Below, one piece after another: positions 1-8,132 of a DNA stretch of 64,000 nt (positions are counted from its first letter, which is position 1; the number at the start of each line of letters is the position of its first letter). The stretch is taken from the NCBI GenBank assembly GCA_002478115.1, contig DLMH01000014.1, forward strand, positions 42,904-106,903. The letters run 5' to 3'. Source of the stretch: Candidatus Acidiferrum typicum (GTDB taxonomy: Bacteria; Acidobacteriota; Terriglobia; Acidiferrales; UBA7541). A model generated the notes under the pieces. That model saw only the letters and a list, made by a program, of their open reading frames with translations. It did not search any database and was not told the DNA's origin. A program made the translations under genes and the position numbers.

Positions 1-525
1 GGCGAAATCCGCGACCAGGAAACGGCGCAAATCGCCATTCAATCCGCGCTGACCGGGCACCTCGTCTTCACCACGGTGCACGCCAACAACGTCACGGACG
101 TCATCGGGCGTTTCATCAACATGGGCGTCGAGCCGTACAACTTCGTTTCCGCTCTGAATTGCATCCTGGCGCAACGCCTGGTGCGCGTGATTTGCGAGAA
201 TTGCAAGCAGCCCAAGCAGCACTCCGCGGACGAACTGCGGGAGTCGGGACTCGATCCTGCCGCCACTGCGGGTTTCCTGTTTGCGGAAGGGCCGGGATGC
301 CTGGAATGCTCCGGCACCGGGTACCACGGGCGTACCGCGATTTGCGAATTGCTGGACTTGAGCGACCATATCCGGGAAATGATCGTGGACCGGCGGCCAA
401 CCAGCGAGATCAAGCGGGCGGCCATCGCAGAGGGTATGATTACGCTGCGCGAGAGCGGCATGGCGAAAGTGCGGGACGGGATTACCACGCTGCGCGAGAT
501 CAATAAGGTGACCTTCGTTGAGTAG
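1..525 (+). CDS. pilB: Type IV pilus / type II secretion assembly ATPase, C-terminal part
   Basis: Only the last 174 codons are in the window; the gene starts upstream. Family role: a cytoplasmic hexameric ATPase that powers pilus or pseudopilus polymerisation at the inner membrane. The visible part opens with the Walker B/Asp-box motif GEIRDQETA and the His box TGHLVFTTVHANN, followed by two zinc-type Cys pairs (CENC and CLEC) and the GYHGRTAICELL segment typical of PilB/GspE. The Walker A region lies outside. The next gene overlaps its stop by 8 bases and the PilM-PilN-PilO genes follow, which favours a PilB/GspE role over PilT. Family assignment is secure; the choice between PilB and GspE is not. 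Confidence 0.9.
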   Translation, partial: GEIRDQETAQIAIQSALTGHLVFTTVHANNVTDVIGRFINMGVEPYNFVSALNCILAQRLVRVICENCKQPKQHSADELRESGLDPAATAGFLFAEGPGCLECSGTGYHGRTAICELLDLSDHIREMIVDRRPTSEIKRAAIAEGMITLRESGMAKVRDGITTLREINKVTFVE

Positions 526-1495
526 CACCAACGCATACCAGGAAGGCATTTTCCAAAGCAATCTGGTGCGGCACATTTCGCGCTGGATGGAGGCGATTCC
601 GCATCCGCCGCTGGCCGTGGAGATTTCGCCGGGGCGAGTGGCGGGGGCGCGCTTCACGCACCGTGGTTCGCTGGACGGATTTTCCGTGGAAAGCCTGCCG
701 CTAGGTGCGATCACCCCCTCGGCGGTCGAGACCAATCTCACCAACGCGGCGGCGGTGAAATCGGCGGTGACCAACGTGTGCCTGCGGCTGGGCGCCAAGG
801 ACGAGGACGTGGCGCTCCTGCTGCCCGATCCGGTGATCCGTGTATTCGTCCAGCACTTCGAGGATTTCCCGCGCTCGGCAGAGGAAGCCCTTCCGATGCT
901 GCGCTGGAAGCTAAGAAAAAGCGTGCCGTTTGAAGTCGACGAAACCCTGCTGTCCTACATGCGCCAGGCCCCCCGCGCGGACGGTGTGGACGCCGTGACG
1001 GCCATTGCCAGGCTGCGCATTGTCAGGGAATACGAAGCGCTGCTGGAGTCCGCCACGCTGCGGCCCGGCGTGGTGCTCAGCTCGACCCTGGCGGCGATTG
1101 CGCTGCTCCATGACCAGCGGCCCACCCTGCTGGCGCGCATTTCGGGAACTTCGCTGACCACCGCGATTGTGCGCGAAGGCGTGCTGGCAGGGTATCGCTG
1201 CACGGAACTTCCCACGCATGCGGGCGAGGTCACGCCTCAAATGCTGCTGGAAGAAATCTTCCCGCTGGCCGCTTATTATCAGGACACCTGGCAGGAAGAC
1301 ATCCAGGCGGTGCGCGTGGCGGGACTCGGCCACCGCTTGCCGGAGTTTGTGCATCCGCTCGAAGTAGAATTCAAGTGCGAGGTGCGTTCGCTCCTGAGCG
1401 CGGCGATTTCGGAGGGCCGGCTGGAAGGCGAAGCCAGGTCGCTGGCCGACAAGGAACTCGAGGGGCTGGTTGGCTGGATGTTGTACCGGAGCTGA
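518..1495 (+). CDS. pilM: PilM-like actin-fold pilus assembly protein
   Basis: A 325-residue protein between the assembly ATPase and PilN. PilM has an actin/FtsA-like fold, binds ATP and docks in the cytoplasm on the N-terminal tail of PilN. An N-terminal beta strand segment (PLAVEISPGRVAGARF, near residue 31) fits the start of an actin-like domain. The TTG start at 518 overlaps the previous stop by 8 bases, suggesting translational coupling; an in-frame ATG at 587 is an alternative that still keeps the conserved core. The sequence diverges from well-studied PilM proteins, so the name rests partly on gene order. Confidence 0.75.
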   Translation: MSSTNAYQEGIFQSNLVRHISRWMEAIPHPPLAVEISPGRVAGARFTHRGSLDGFSVESLPLGAITPSAVETNLTNAAAVKSAVTNVCLRLGAKDEDVALLLPDPVIRVFVQHFEDFPRSAEEALPMLRWKLRKSVPFEVDETLLSYMRQAPRADGVDAVTAIARLRIVREYEALLESATLRPGVVLSSTLAAIALLHDQRPTLLARISGTSLTTAIVREGVLAGYRCTELPTHAGEVTPQMLLEEIFPLAAYYQDTWQEDIQAVRVAGLGHRLPEFVHPLEVEFKCEVRSLLSAAISEGRLEGEARSLADKELEGLVGWMLYRS

Positions 1496-1517
1496 GGGAG
1501 AATAGGCGCAAAGGATT

Positions 1518-2087
1518 ATGTACGTACGACTGAATCTGGCAACGAAGCCGCTGGTCAGCCACCGCCCGTTCCTGGCGGGAACAGCGATTGCCGCGCTCAT
1601 TGGCGGCATTTTGTTTGCTCTTCTTGGTTGGCGCTTCTATACGCTGCGCCAGGCGGACGCGGATCTGCGCGCCCGCACGGAGAAAGTGCAAAATGAGATG
1701 TCGCGGATCTACGCCCAGAAACAGCAACTGGACGGTTTCTTTTCTCACCCGGAGACCGTGGGGCTGCAGGGCCGCGCCAAATTCACCGCCGAGGTGATGG
1801 AAGGCAGCAGCTTTAACTGGACGCAGCTGTTCATGGACCTGGAACACACGCTGCCCGCGGGCGTGCACGTCTTGCGGATCGAGCCGAAGCTGGATAAGGG
1901 CGGCGCCGAAGTCTCATTTGCGATTGGCGCGGCGAATGAGGATGCCAAACTTAAGCTACTGAAGGCGTTTGAAGACTCCAAGAGTTTTTCAGGACTGAAA
2001 CTTACGGACGAGCACACCGGCACGCCGTCGCAGCCGGGCGGCGACCCACTGACCGTGGAGTTTACTGCGGTGTACTCAGCGATCTGA
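1518..2087 (+). CDS. pilN: PilN-like pilus alignment-complex protein
   Basis: 189 residues. A short cytoplasmic N-terminus with a PilN-type signature (VRLNLATKPL, residues 3-12) precedes one membrane helix (about residues 20-42) and a coiled-coil plus periplasmic ferredoxin-like part. In the family the N-terminal tail binds PilM and the periplasmic domain pairs with PilO. The ATG at 1518 has a short AAAGG element upstream. The gene sits 22 bases after pilM and 2 bases before pilO, consistent with one operon. Confidence 0.8.
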   Translation: MYVRLNLATKPLVSHRPFLAGTAIAALIGGILFALLGWRFYTLRQADADLRARTEKVQNEMSRIYAQKQQLDGFFSHPETVGLQGRAKFTAEVMEGSSFNWTQLFMDLEHTLPAGVHVLRIEPKLDKGGAEVSFAIGAANEDAKLKLLKAFEDSKSFSGLKLTDEHTGTPSQPGGDPLTVEFTAVYSAI

Positions 2088-2089
2088 AC

Positions 2090-2644
2090 ATGCGCAACTT
2101 CTACCTCAAGAAGCGGATCATCCTGGCATCCCTCGGCCTGTTGCTGGTGGCGGATGCCGCGCTCGCCTATTTCAACCTGAAGATGAATACCGCGCGGGAA
2201 ACGCCCCAGCAGGTACTGGCTGCTGAAACGCGGCAACTGAAGCTGCTGAAAGCGGACGTGGAACGCGCCGCCGCGATTCAGAAAAACATTCCCGAGGTTT
2301 TGAAGAAGTTTGACGCCTTTGAAGCGGACTTGCCCCCCGCAAGCAAGGGTTACTCCGTGATTTCGGAGGAACTGAACGGTTTCGCGCGCGACACCCACCT
2401 GCTCATCGGCGATCTGAGGTTTCGCGAAAAGGAGTTGAAGGAGCACAATCTCGACGAGGTTGAAATCGAAGCGACGGTGGCCGGCGATTACAACGGCATC
2501 GTGCGTTTCGTGAACCATCTGCAGCGCTCCAAGAACGTCTATATCGTCGATTCGCTGCAATTGGAATCGGATCCTTCGGGGCAGGGACCTGCAAACCCTT
2601 TGCGGATCAGCCTGCATCTGCGCACGTATTTTCGGAAGGTTTGA
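2090..2644 (+). CDS. pilO: PilO-like pilus alignment-complex protein
   Basis: 184 residues with one N-terminal membrane helix (about residues 10-28), a coiled coil and a periplasmic alpha/beta domain, the PilO layout. PilO forms a heterodimer with PilN and helps align the inner-membrane platform with the outer-membrane secretin through PilP. The start lies two bases past the pilN stop, and the stop codon TGA overlaps the ATG of the next gene, so the genes are probably translationally coupled. Confidence 0.8.
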   Translation: MRNFYLKKRIILASLGLLLVADAALAYFNLKMNTARETPQQVLAAETRQLKLLKADVERAAAIQKNIPEVLKKFDAFEADLPPASKGYSVISEELNGFARDTHLLIGDLRFREKELKEHNLDEVEIEATVAGDYNGIVRFVNHLQRSKNVYIVDSLQLESDPSGQGPANPLRISLHLRTYFRKV

Positions 2645-3201
2645 TGGCACTGACGAAACAACGGAAACAGCTCCTGTTGCTCGCGGCGCTGGTGGCGCTC
2701 GCGGCGCTGGTCTGGTATGCCTATTTCGGCCGCACGCAGGGCGCGCCGGGGGGTGTAGCGTTCCGCGCGGACAGCTATACGCCGATCAACGCTCAGGATT
2801 TCAGCATCATCTTCAAGCAGCGCGGCAATGCGCAGAAGACGGAGTACAAGCCTTCGGGCCGTAATCCCTTCGTCGCTTCGGCGCTGCCCATGGTGGCACC
2901 GGTGACAGCGCCAAAACCTGCGGGGAAACCACGCTGGCCTGATTACACAGTGCAGCCAGAGGTGATCGTGCCGCCGCAATTGCCTTGGAAGTTTTTCGGT
3001 TACGGCAATCTGCCCACCAGCGGAGCGCGCGAGGCATTCCTGCTGGAAGGCGAGGATGTCCACATCGTGGGCGAGGGCGAGGTCGTCCTGAATCATATCC
3101 GCATCGTGCATATCGGGAATGAAAAGATCGAGTACGAGGACACCAATACGGGCGCGCGCAATTCCAACCAACTCGAAGTCGTTCCAGGGCCATCCGCATG
3201 A
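2644..3201 (+). CDS. PilP-like pilus assembly lipoprotein or membrane protein
   Basis: About 185 residues with a single N-terminal membrane helix rich in Leu/Ala (residues 9-26) and a C-terminal all-beta part (WKFFGYGNLP... GEGEVVLNHIRIVHIGNEKIEYED) of the kind seen in PilP/GspC homology-region domains. The ATG at 2644 shares its A with the TGA of pilO. A TTG lies immediately before it, but the ATGA overlap makes the ATG the better start. No lipobox cysteine is present, so it is more like GspC or an unprocessed PilP. The position after PilO supports a link to the secretin. Confidence 0.6.
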   Translation: MALTKQRKQLLLLAALVALAALVWYAYFGRTQGAPGGVAFRADSYTPINAQDFSIIFKQRGNAQKTEYKPSGRNPFVASALPMVAPVTAPKPAGKPRWPDYTVQPEVIVPPQLPWKFFGYGNLPTSGAREAFLLEGEDVHIVGEGEVVLNHIRIVHIGNEKIEYEDTNTGARNSNQLEVVPGPSA

Positions 3202-4208
3202 GGAAACCGCCCACAGGACGCGCGCGAAGCCTCGGCCAGCGGGGTTACGCCCTGCTCCTGGTGATGTTTTTCCTGGCGCTGCTGGTGCTCACGACCATAA
3301 CGGTTGCCCCCAATGTGCTGACCGACGGGCGGCGGGAAAAAGAAAAGGAAATGGTGTGGCGCGGCAACCAGTATGTCCGCGGAATTAAGCGTTTCTACAT
3401 GAAGACGCACCGCTTCCCTACGGAAATCGATGACCTGGTCAAGCCGAAGACCGGCATTCGCTTCATGCGCCAGGCCTATAAGGATCCCATGAACGACGTG
3501 GACGGGTCGTGGCGTCTGATTTATGTGGGACCCAATGGCCAACTCATCGGGAGCTTGAAGACCCAGGTCCCCGGCGCACCCGGAATGTCCGCTTCGGGAT
3601 TCGGCGCTTCACCTAGCTCATCGAATTCAGGAAGTTCGTCCTTCGGAGGCTCTTCCTTCGGACAATCCTCGTTTGGCGGTTCGTCTTTCGGCGGAGCTTC
3701 GTCGGGCGGCACTGCATTTGGAGGGTCATCGTTCGGAAGTGGAAATACATCCAATTCGACCATGGGCTCCAGCGGATTCGGGAATAGTACGCCGAATCAA
3801 ATCGGCCAGCCGGACGCGAACGCCAACGGCGAAAATCCCGCAGGGATGGACTCCATGTCCACCCCGCAGGCCATCGCCCCCGCCGAAACGCCCACCATCA
3901 TCGGGGGCAACATCATCGGCGTGGGCAGCAAGGTCAACAAGAAATCGTTTCTGGTGTACGACAAGGCGAAGAACTACCGCGAATTTGAATTCATCTGGGA
4001 TCCCTCGAAAGATATGGCTGGCGGCGTGGGTGGTTCGATGCAAACCGGCCCCGGACTGGGAACGCCGGTTGGTGCGCCGAACCAGACCTCGCCGTTCTCC
4101 TCGGGCTTTGGTCAGAATCAAAATCCAAACCAAAATCCTTCGTCGAACTCGCCAGTAGGTCCCACGGGTGGCCCGCCCCTGCAGGCACCGCCTCCGAATC
4201 AGAACTAA
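3198..4208 (+). CDS. Pseudopilin-like protein with Gly/Ser/Phe repeats
   Basis: 336 residues. The N-terminus has the type IV prepilin layout: a basic leader ending near Q-R-G, then GYALLLVMFFLALLVLT, a hydrophobic helix. A Glu at mature position 5 is not evident, so cleavage by PilD is uncertain. Residues about 50-120 form a pseudopilin head-like region (KRFYMKTHRFPTEIDDL, DPMNDVDGSWRLIYVG) recalling GspG. Residues about 130-185 are a low-complexity stretch with repeats of the type SSFGGSSFG, and the C-terminus is Asn/Pro/Gly rich. It overlaps the previous gene by 4 bases and ends the operon. Probably a minor pilin-like subunit; function unproven. Confidence 0.7.
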   Translation: MRKPPTGRARSLGQRGYALLLVMFFLALLVLTTITVAPNVLTDGRREKEKEMVWRGNQYVRGIKRFYMKTHRFPTEIDDLVKPKTGIRFMRQAYKDPMNDVDGSWRLIYVGPNGQLIGSLKTQVPGAPGMSASGFGASPSSSNSGSSSFGGSSFGQSSFGGSSFGGASSGGTAFGGSSFGSGNTSNSTMGSSGFGNSTPNQIGQPDANANGENPAGMDSMSTPQAIAPAETPTIIGGNIIGVGSKVNKKSFLVYDKAKNYREFEFIWDPSKDMAGGVGGSMQTGPGLGTPVGAPNQTSPFSSGFGQNQNPNQNPSSNSPVGPTGGPPLQAPPPNQN

Positions 4209-4755
4209 TCCTGAAGCCCGCAGCGCGCTTTTCTCTCATCATCCAACTCCCAGGATTTGTCATTCCGACCGCAGGAACGGCGCTTTCTTGCCCTGCTTGC
4301 CCTGAGCCTCGAAGGGTGGCCGTCCCGGAGCGGCGGCCCTCTGCTCCATCGCACGCTTTTTGTGCGATGAATCCCTCTGCAACTTCGGATTTCAGGCTAA
4401 TTTGGAGTGCGGCGGCTCGCCGCCGCTTTTACAGCTGCAAGCGTGCCGACAAACTGTGATCCTGATATCAGAAGTTGATCAACCTGAATTTCTCACGAGA
4501 GATCGTTTTGCCCGCTACTCAGGCGCAGCAGCACGCTGTCTTCCTGAGGCGATCCGATGAGGATCGCCGAAAGATCTCAATCAAAATTGTGCATGGCGTG
4601 TAAGTTAAGATCCTTCGGGACGCAAACGGCGCGTCTCTCGGGATGACAGTACGGTGCGCGGTTTAGACAACGGGCGAAATTGCGTCTCGGCAGAGTGTCC
4701 GCACAGTTCAGCAGAGGAATGTCCTTTGGATGTTTGGGATGAAGCGAGGCGAGAG
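4209..4755. repeat. Intergenic region packed with dispersed repeats
   Basis: No gene is supported here. The first half (about 4259-4400) contains a copy of the 'cattccgaccg...acggcgctttcttgcc' repeat also found near 31,296 and, inverted, near 14,850. At 4401-4430 lies the GC hairpin family that ends in 'tttggagtgcggcggc' read on this strand. At about 4605-4650 lies a 'gatccttcgggac...ggatgacag' element related to those near 30,710 and 37,510. The region separates the pilus operon from convergent genes on the other strand. Confidence 0.7.
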
Positions 4756-5451
4756 TTACTTCCCAGCGGGCAGGCCTTCCACTTTGGCCGCGGATGGCGG
4801 CTTGTTCTGCGCGGCGCCAGACTTGAAATGCGCGTAGCTGCGCGAAATCCTCTGCACGTACTTCACCGTCTCGGGATAAGGCGGCACGCGCCGCCCGTAC
4901 TGCTCCACTTTTTCCGGCCCCGCATTATAGGCGGCGAGCGCCAGCGTCAAGTCGTTGTTATACCGCGCCAGCATGTCCTTCAAGTAACGCGTGCCGGCCT
5001 CGATGTTTTCGCGCGGATCAAAAACATTGCGCACTCCCAATTGCGCGGCCGTTTGCGGCAGCAACTGCATAAGCCCGCGCGCATTTTTGGGCGAAACCGC
5101 TTTGGGATTGAAATTCGATTCGATGGCGATGACGCAATGGATCAGGTCGGCGTCCACGCCATTACGCTCGGCCGCCGCGCGAATGATGTCGTGGAAGGGC
5201 GTGTTGGGGCTCAGCGGCTCGGGCAGGGGCTCGAAGACTTCTTCCGGCTCGATGCCCACCACATCGCTGGCGGGGACTTCGGCGACGCCGCCATTCATCC
5301 GTAGGCGGTACTTGTCGCCCAACAACTCGTAGCCGGTGACGTTCAGGCGGGCGCCGCTGCGCAGCACCACGTAGTCCGCGCGGACAGTCGCAGCCCCGGC
5401 GGTAAGCCCGCACATCGCCACCATGGCGCATAGGGTGACTCTTAGACGCAC
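4756..5451 (-). CDS. Secreted lytic transglycosylase (SLT / GH23 fold)
   Basis: 231 residues with an N-terminal signal peptide (about residues 1-25). After a short beta-rich region (residues 26-70) comes an SLT domain: the catalytic Glu is E111 in IAIESNFNPKAVS, followed by GLMQ (126-129) and AYNAGP (174-179). The family cleaves the MurNAc-GlcNAc bond of peptidoglycan to 1,6-anhydro ends in the periplasm. The gene overlaps the upstream HAD phosphatase gene by 10 bases on the same strand, so the two are co-transcribed. The small N-terminal domain resembles ones seen in other acidobacterial SLT proteins; its role is unknown. Confidence 0.9.
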   Translation of the reverse strand: MRLRVTLCAMVAMCGLTAGAATVRADYVVLRSGARLNVTGYELLGDKYRLRMNGGVAEVPASDVVGIEPEEVFEPLPEPLSPNTPFHDIIRAAAERNGVDADLIHCVIAIESNFNPKAVSPKNARGLMQLLPQTAAQLGVRNVFDPRENIEAGTRYLKDMLARYNNDLTLALAAYNAGPEKVEQYGRRVPPYPETVKYVQRISRSYAHFKSGAAQNKPPSAAKVEGLPAGK

Positions 5452-6293
5452 TCCGGGGCCTCCCGCAGGGCGAAGTGGGCGATGGCTGCCGCCACACCGT
5501 CCTCGTCGTTGGAACGCGTTACATGCCAGCCGCGGGCTTTCAATTCCGGCACCCCATTCTCCATCACCACGGGGATACCCGCAAAGGATAGCATTTCCAG
5601 GTCGTTATGGTTATCCCCAATGGCCAGGATATCCGCCGCGGAATAGCCGCGGAGGCCTGCCCATTCGGCCAGGGCGGCGCCCTTGGAAACCGCGGGGTGG
5701 ATGACGTCAATCATGGCGAAATCCTTATCCTCATAGACGGTCACGGCCAGGGAAAAGTCTTTCGCGAAGGGCACATTGCGAAGCGTCTGCTCGACCTGAC
5801 GCATGGGCGCAACCGGGCCGGTAAACATTACCTGGATAGGGTCCTCGTTGAGGCAGGCTTCCAGCGGCTGCGATTCGCCCAGGAATTCGCGGTTGCGCTT
5901 GTAGTAGCCGCCGCGCGTGGGATCCTCCCAATCGATTTTCTCCAGCAGCATCTGGTTGGCCTCGGGGCGATCAAAAACCACGGCGGTGCCCTCGCGCCAA
6001 GCCTCGGTGGATTGCAGCACACGCCGCGCCGTGGCCTGCGGCAGCAGATGGCGCACGTGCGTGTGGCCCTCCTTGGAGCGGACCATCGCGCCGTTATTGA
6101 CGATCATCGTCAGCGGCGAGGGAATCTGCTGGGCCACGGGCAGGGCGAAATCGTAGCGGCGGCCAGTCACCAGGGCGACTTCGATGCCGCGGCGCGTGGC
6201 TTCGGCGATGGCTTCGCGGTTTGCGGGGGAAACTTCCCAGCGGCTGTTGAGCAGCGTGCCATCAATATCCAGAGCGATCAGTCGAACTGCCAT
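5442..6293 (-). CDS. Cof-type HAD-IIB family phosphatase
   Basis: 283 residues. HAD motif I is ALDIDGTLLNS (nucleophile D9, acid/base D11), motif II is in VALVTGRR (Thr near residue 43), and motif IV is ILAIGDNHNDLEML near residues 225-238. The long insert between motifs II and III is the C2b cap of the Cof/YbiV group. Such enzymes dephosphorylate sugar phosphates or nucleotide-like metabolites such as FMN; the substrate cannot be read from sequence. First gene of a two-gene unit with the lytic transglycosylase. Confidence 0.9.
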   Translation of the reverse strand: MAVRLIALDIDGTLLNSRWEVSPANREAIAEATRRGIEVALVTGRRYDFALPVAQQIPSPLTMIVNNGAMVRSKEGHTHVRHLLPQATARRVLQSTEAWREGTAVVFDRPEANQMLLEKIDWEDPTRGGYYKRNREFLGESQPLEACLNEDPIQVMFTGPVAPMRQVEQTLRNVPFAKDFSLAVTVYEDKDFAMIDVIHPAVSKGAALAEWAGLRGYSAADILAIGDNHNDLEMLSFAGIPVVMENGVPELKARGWHVTRSNDEDGVAAAIAHFALREAPECV

Positions 6294-6393
6294 GACACCA
6301 GTGTACCGGATGCGGCAGGAGAATGAAGTAACAGGAGCACGAAGAAGTCACGAGGGAAGGGCCACTTTGGATTGTGCCGGCAGATCTTCCCGC

Positions 6394-7980
6394 TCATCGC
6401 CAGGCCGACTGCAAATTCCAGACCTCCAGCTTCACGATGCGCGCTTCTCCGTTTTTGGAGTAAAGCTCAATGTCTTGACTGTCGCGGGAAGGGAAGAGAG
6501 CGTCGGAAATCACGGTTGAGCCGTCGTTGACGAAAACTTCCACGGAGGAGCGGTCCACGAAGATGTGCAGCTTCACCCGCTTGCCACCCGCCGGGAGCAG
6601 TGGCCCCGCATGACGGCCCGGAAACTTTTCGTCGAATGCGATATTTCCGGAGCGAGTCCGGTCTACGAACAATTCCTGCTTGACCCAATCCACGCCGATC
6701 GTGGTGGCTTCGTCCTTGCCCTTGCGCACGCGAATCCCCGCTTCCGCGGAATTGCCACTATCCAGTTCGGCGATGATCTCCAGCGCGTCTCCGCGAACGC
6801 GCTTGGCCAGCAAAGCGCCGTTGGCTGCTGCGATGTCCTGCTCGCCCAAACTCACGTGGTCTTGGCGAAGAGTCTCCAACTCCTTCGCAGGGCTCTGCAC
6901 CAGGCGGATTCCTTCGGGGAATTGTTTCAAGCTGAGCGCGCGCGGGATGGATTGCACCCCGCGCCACGGGAACGTGGGGACCTTGCCGGCGTACTCCCAA
7001 TTCAAGAGCCAGCCGAGCCAGATGCGCCGTCCATCCGTCGCAAGTATGTTTGAGAAAGATGTGGAAGCGTAGAAGTCCTTCCCATAATCCGCCCAGAGGA
7101 CTTGCTCCGCAGGATTCGCGTTGACAAACGTTGCACCGTCGAACTGCCCGACAAAATACTGATCGCCAGATCCGCCCGCGAGGCCGCCGGGATTCAGATT
7201 TATGCTGAGCACCCAGCGGGTTTGCCCGCCTTCCCCTTCCACCGGGAGTGGAAACAGGTCCGGACACTCCCAAACACCAGCGGTCCCACCCGCGGGGCCA
7301 AAGTCGCTCAAGGTGCTCCAGTGCTTCAGGTCCGTCGAGCCAAAGAAGCGCACCTTGTGCAGCGTCGGCAGCGCCGCAACCATCACCCACTTGTGGCTGG
7401 GCTCATGCCAGAACACTTTAGGGTCGCGGAAATCCTGCATGTGCAGGTCGAGCACGGGATTGCCCGAATACTTCGTCCAAGTGCGGCCCCGATCGTTGCT
7501 ATAGGCGAGGTTTTGCGTTTGCAGCTTTTCGGTGTGGCCGGTGTAAATCGCGACCAGACACGAGGGCTCGGCTACGCTCACCTCCTTACAGAAGCCGCTG
7601 GAGTTGTGCCAGTCCACCACCGTGCTGCCCGAAAAAATCATGATCCCGTTCTCTTCGGGAATCGCCACCGGCAGGTGCTGCCAGTGAACCAAGTCACGGC
7701 TAACGGCGTGGCCCCAGCTCATGTGTCCCCACACGTTGCCGAAGGGGTTGTATTGGAAGAACAGGTGGTATTCGTCCTTGTAGTAGATAGGGCCGTTGGG
7801 ATCGTTCATCCAGTTTTTGGCGGGAGTGAAGTGGTATTGCGGGCGATACGTCTCGTCATAAAGCGCATCGGACTTCGTGCTTTGTGCAAGAATGCTCGTA
7901 CCAAACAAGAGCCAGGCGATCACGGCGATACTGAAAATCCTGTTACGCGGCCATTCCATACGAGAGTCCCTTCGATCCAT
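6394..7980 (-). CDS. Secreted GH32 beta-fructosidase (levanase/invertase type)
   Basis: About 528 residues from the ATG at 7980, which has GGAG six bases upstream; an ATG at 7959 also has a good AAGGGA site, and both precede a signal peptide. All three GH32 catalytic motifs are present: WMNDPNG (Asp nucleophile), FRDPK (transition-state Asp) and WECPDLF (Glu acid/base). A C-terminal beta-sandwich follows, ending with the EVFVND region typical of the family. The enzyme hydrolyses terminal fructose from sucrose, inulin or levan outside the cytoplasm. No sugar transporter or regulator is adjacent. Confidence 0.92.
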   Translation of the reverse strand: MDRRDSRMEWPRNRIFSIAVIAWLLFGTSILAQSTKSDALYDETYRPQYHFTPAKNWMNDPNGPIYYKDEYHLFFQYNPFGNVWGHMSWGHAVSRDLVHWQHLPVAIPEENGIMIFSGSTVVDWHNSSGFCKEVSVAEPSCLVAIYTGHTEKLQTQNLAYSNDRGRTWTKYSGNPVLDLHMQDFRDPKVFWHEPSHKWVMVAALPTLHKVRFFGSTDLKHWSTLSDFGPAGGTAGVWECPDLFPLPVEGEGGQTRWVLSINLNPGGLAGGSGDQYFVGQFDGATFVNANPAEQVLWADYGKDFYASTSFSNILATDGRRIWLGWLLNWEYAGKVPTFPWRGVQSIPRALSLKQFPEGIRLVQSPAKELETLRQDHVSLGEQDIAAANGALLAKRVRGDALEIIAELDSGNSAEAGIRVRKGKDEATTIGVDWVKQELFVDRTRSGNIAFDEKFPGRHAGPLLPAGGKRVKLHIFVDRSSVEVFVNDGSTVISDALFPSRDSQDIELYSKNGEARIVKLEVWNLQSAWR

Positions 7981-8022
7981 TGCGAACTCCATTATGAACT
8001 CACCACAGCGGCGAGCAAACAC

Positions 8023-8132
8023 CCACGACTCTCGCTCCCTCTTTGGGAGGCCGGGGCTTCAGCCCCGGCGTAAAGCCGAAAGAACGAATGGGCTTTAGCC
8101 CCTGAAGAAAGGCCCATGCTAGACTGCCGTGC
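8023..8132. repeat. Hairpin repeats between divergent genes
   Basis: The short divergent spacer between the GH32 gene and the AlaX gene contains two nested GC palindromes: 'ggccggggcttcagccccggc' style near 8050-8072 and 'gggctttagcccctgaag' near 8091-8108. The second shares the '...cctgaag' core with the 'ctcacccctgaagggg' family found at 28,580, 50,514 and 52,931. No clear promoter was picked out within it. Confidence 0.5.
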
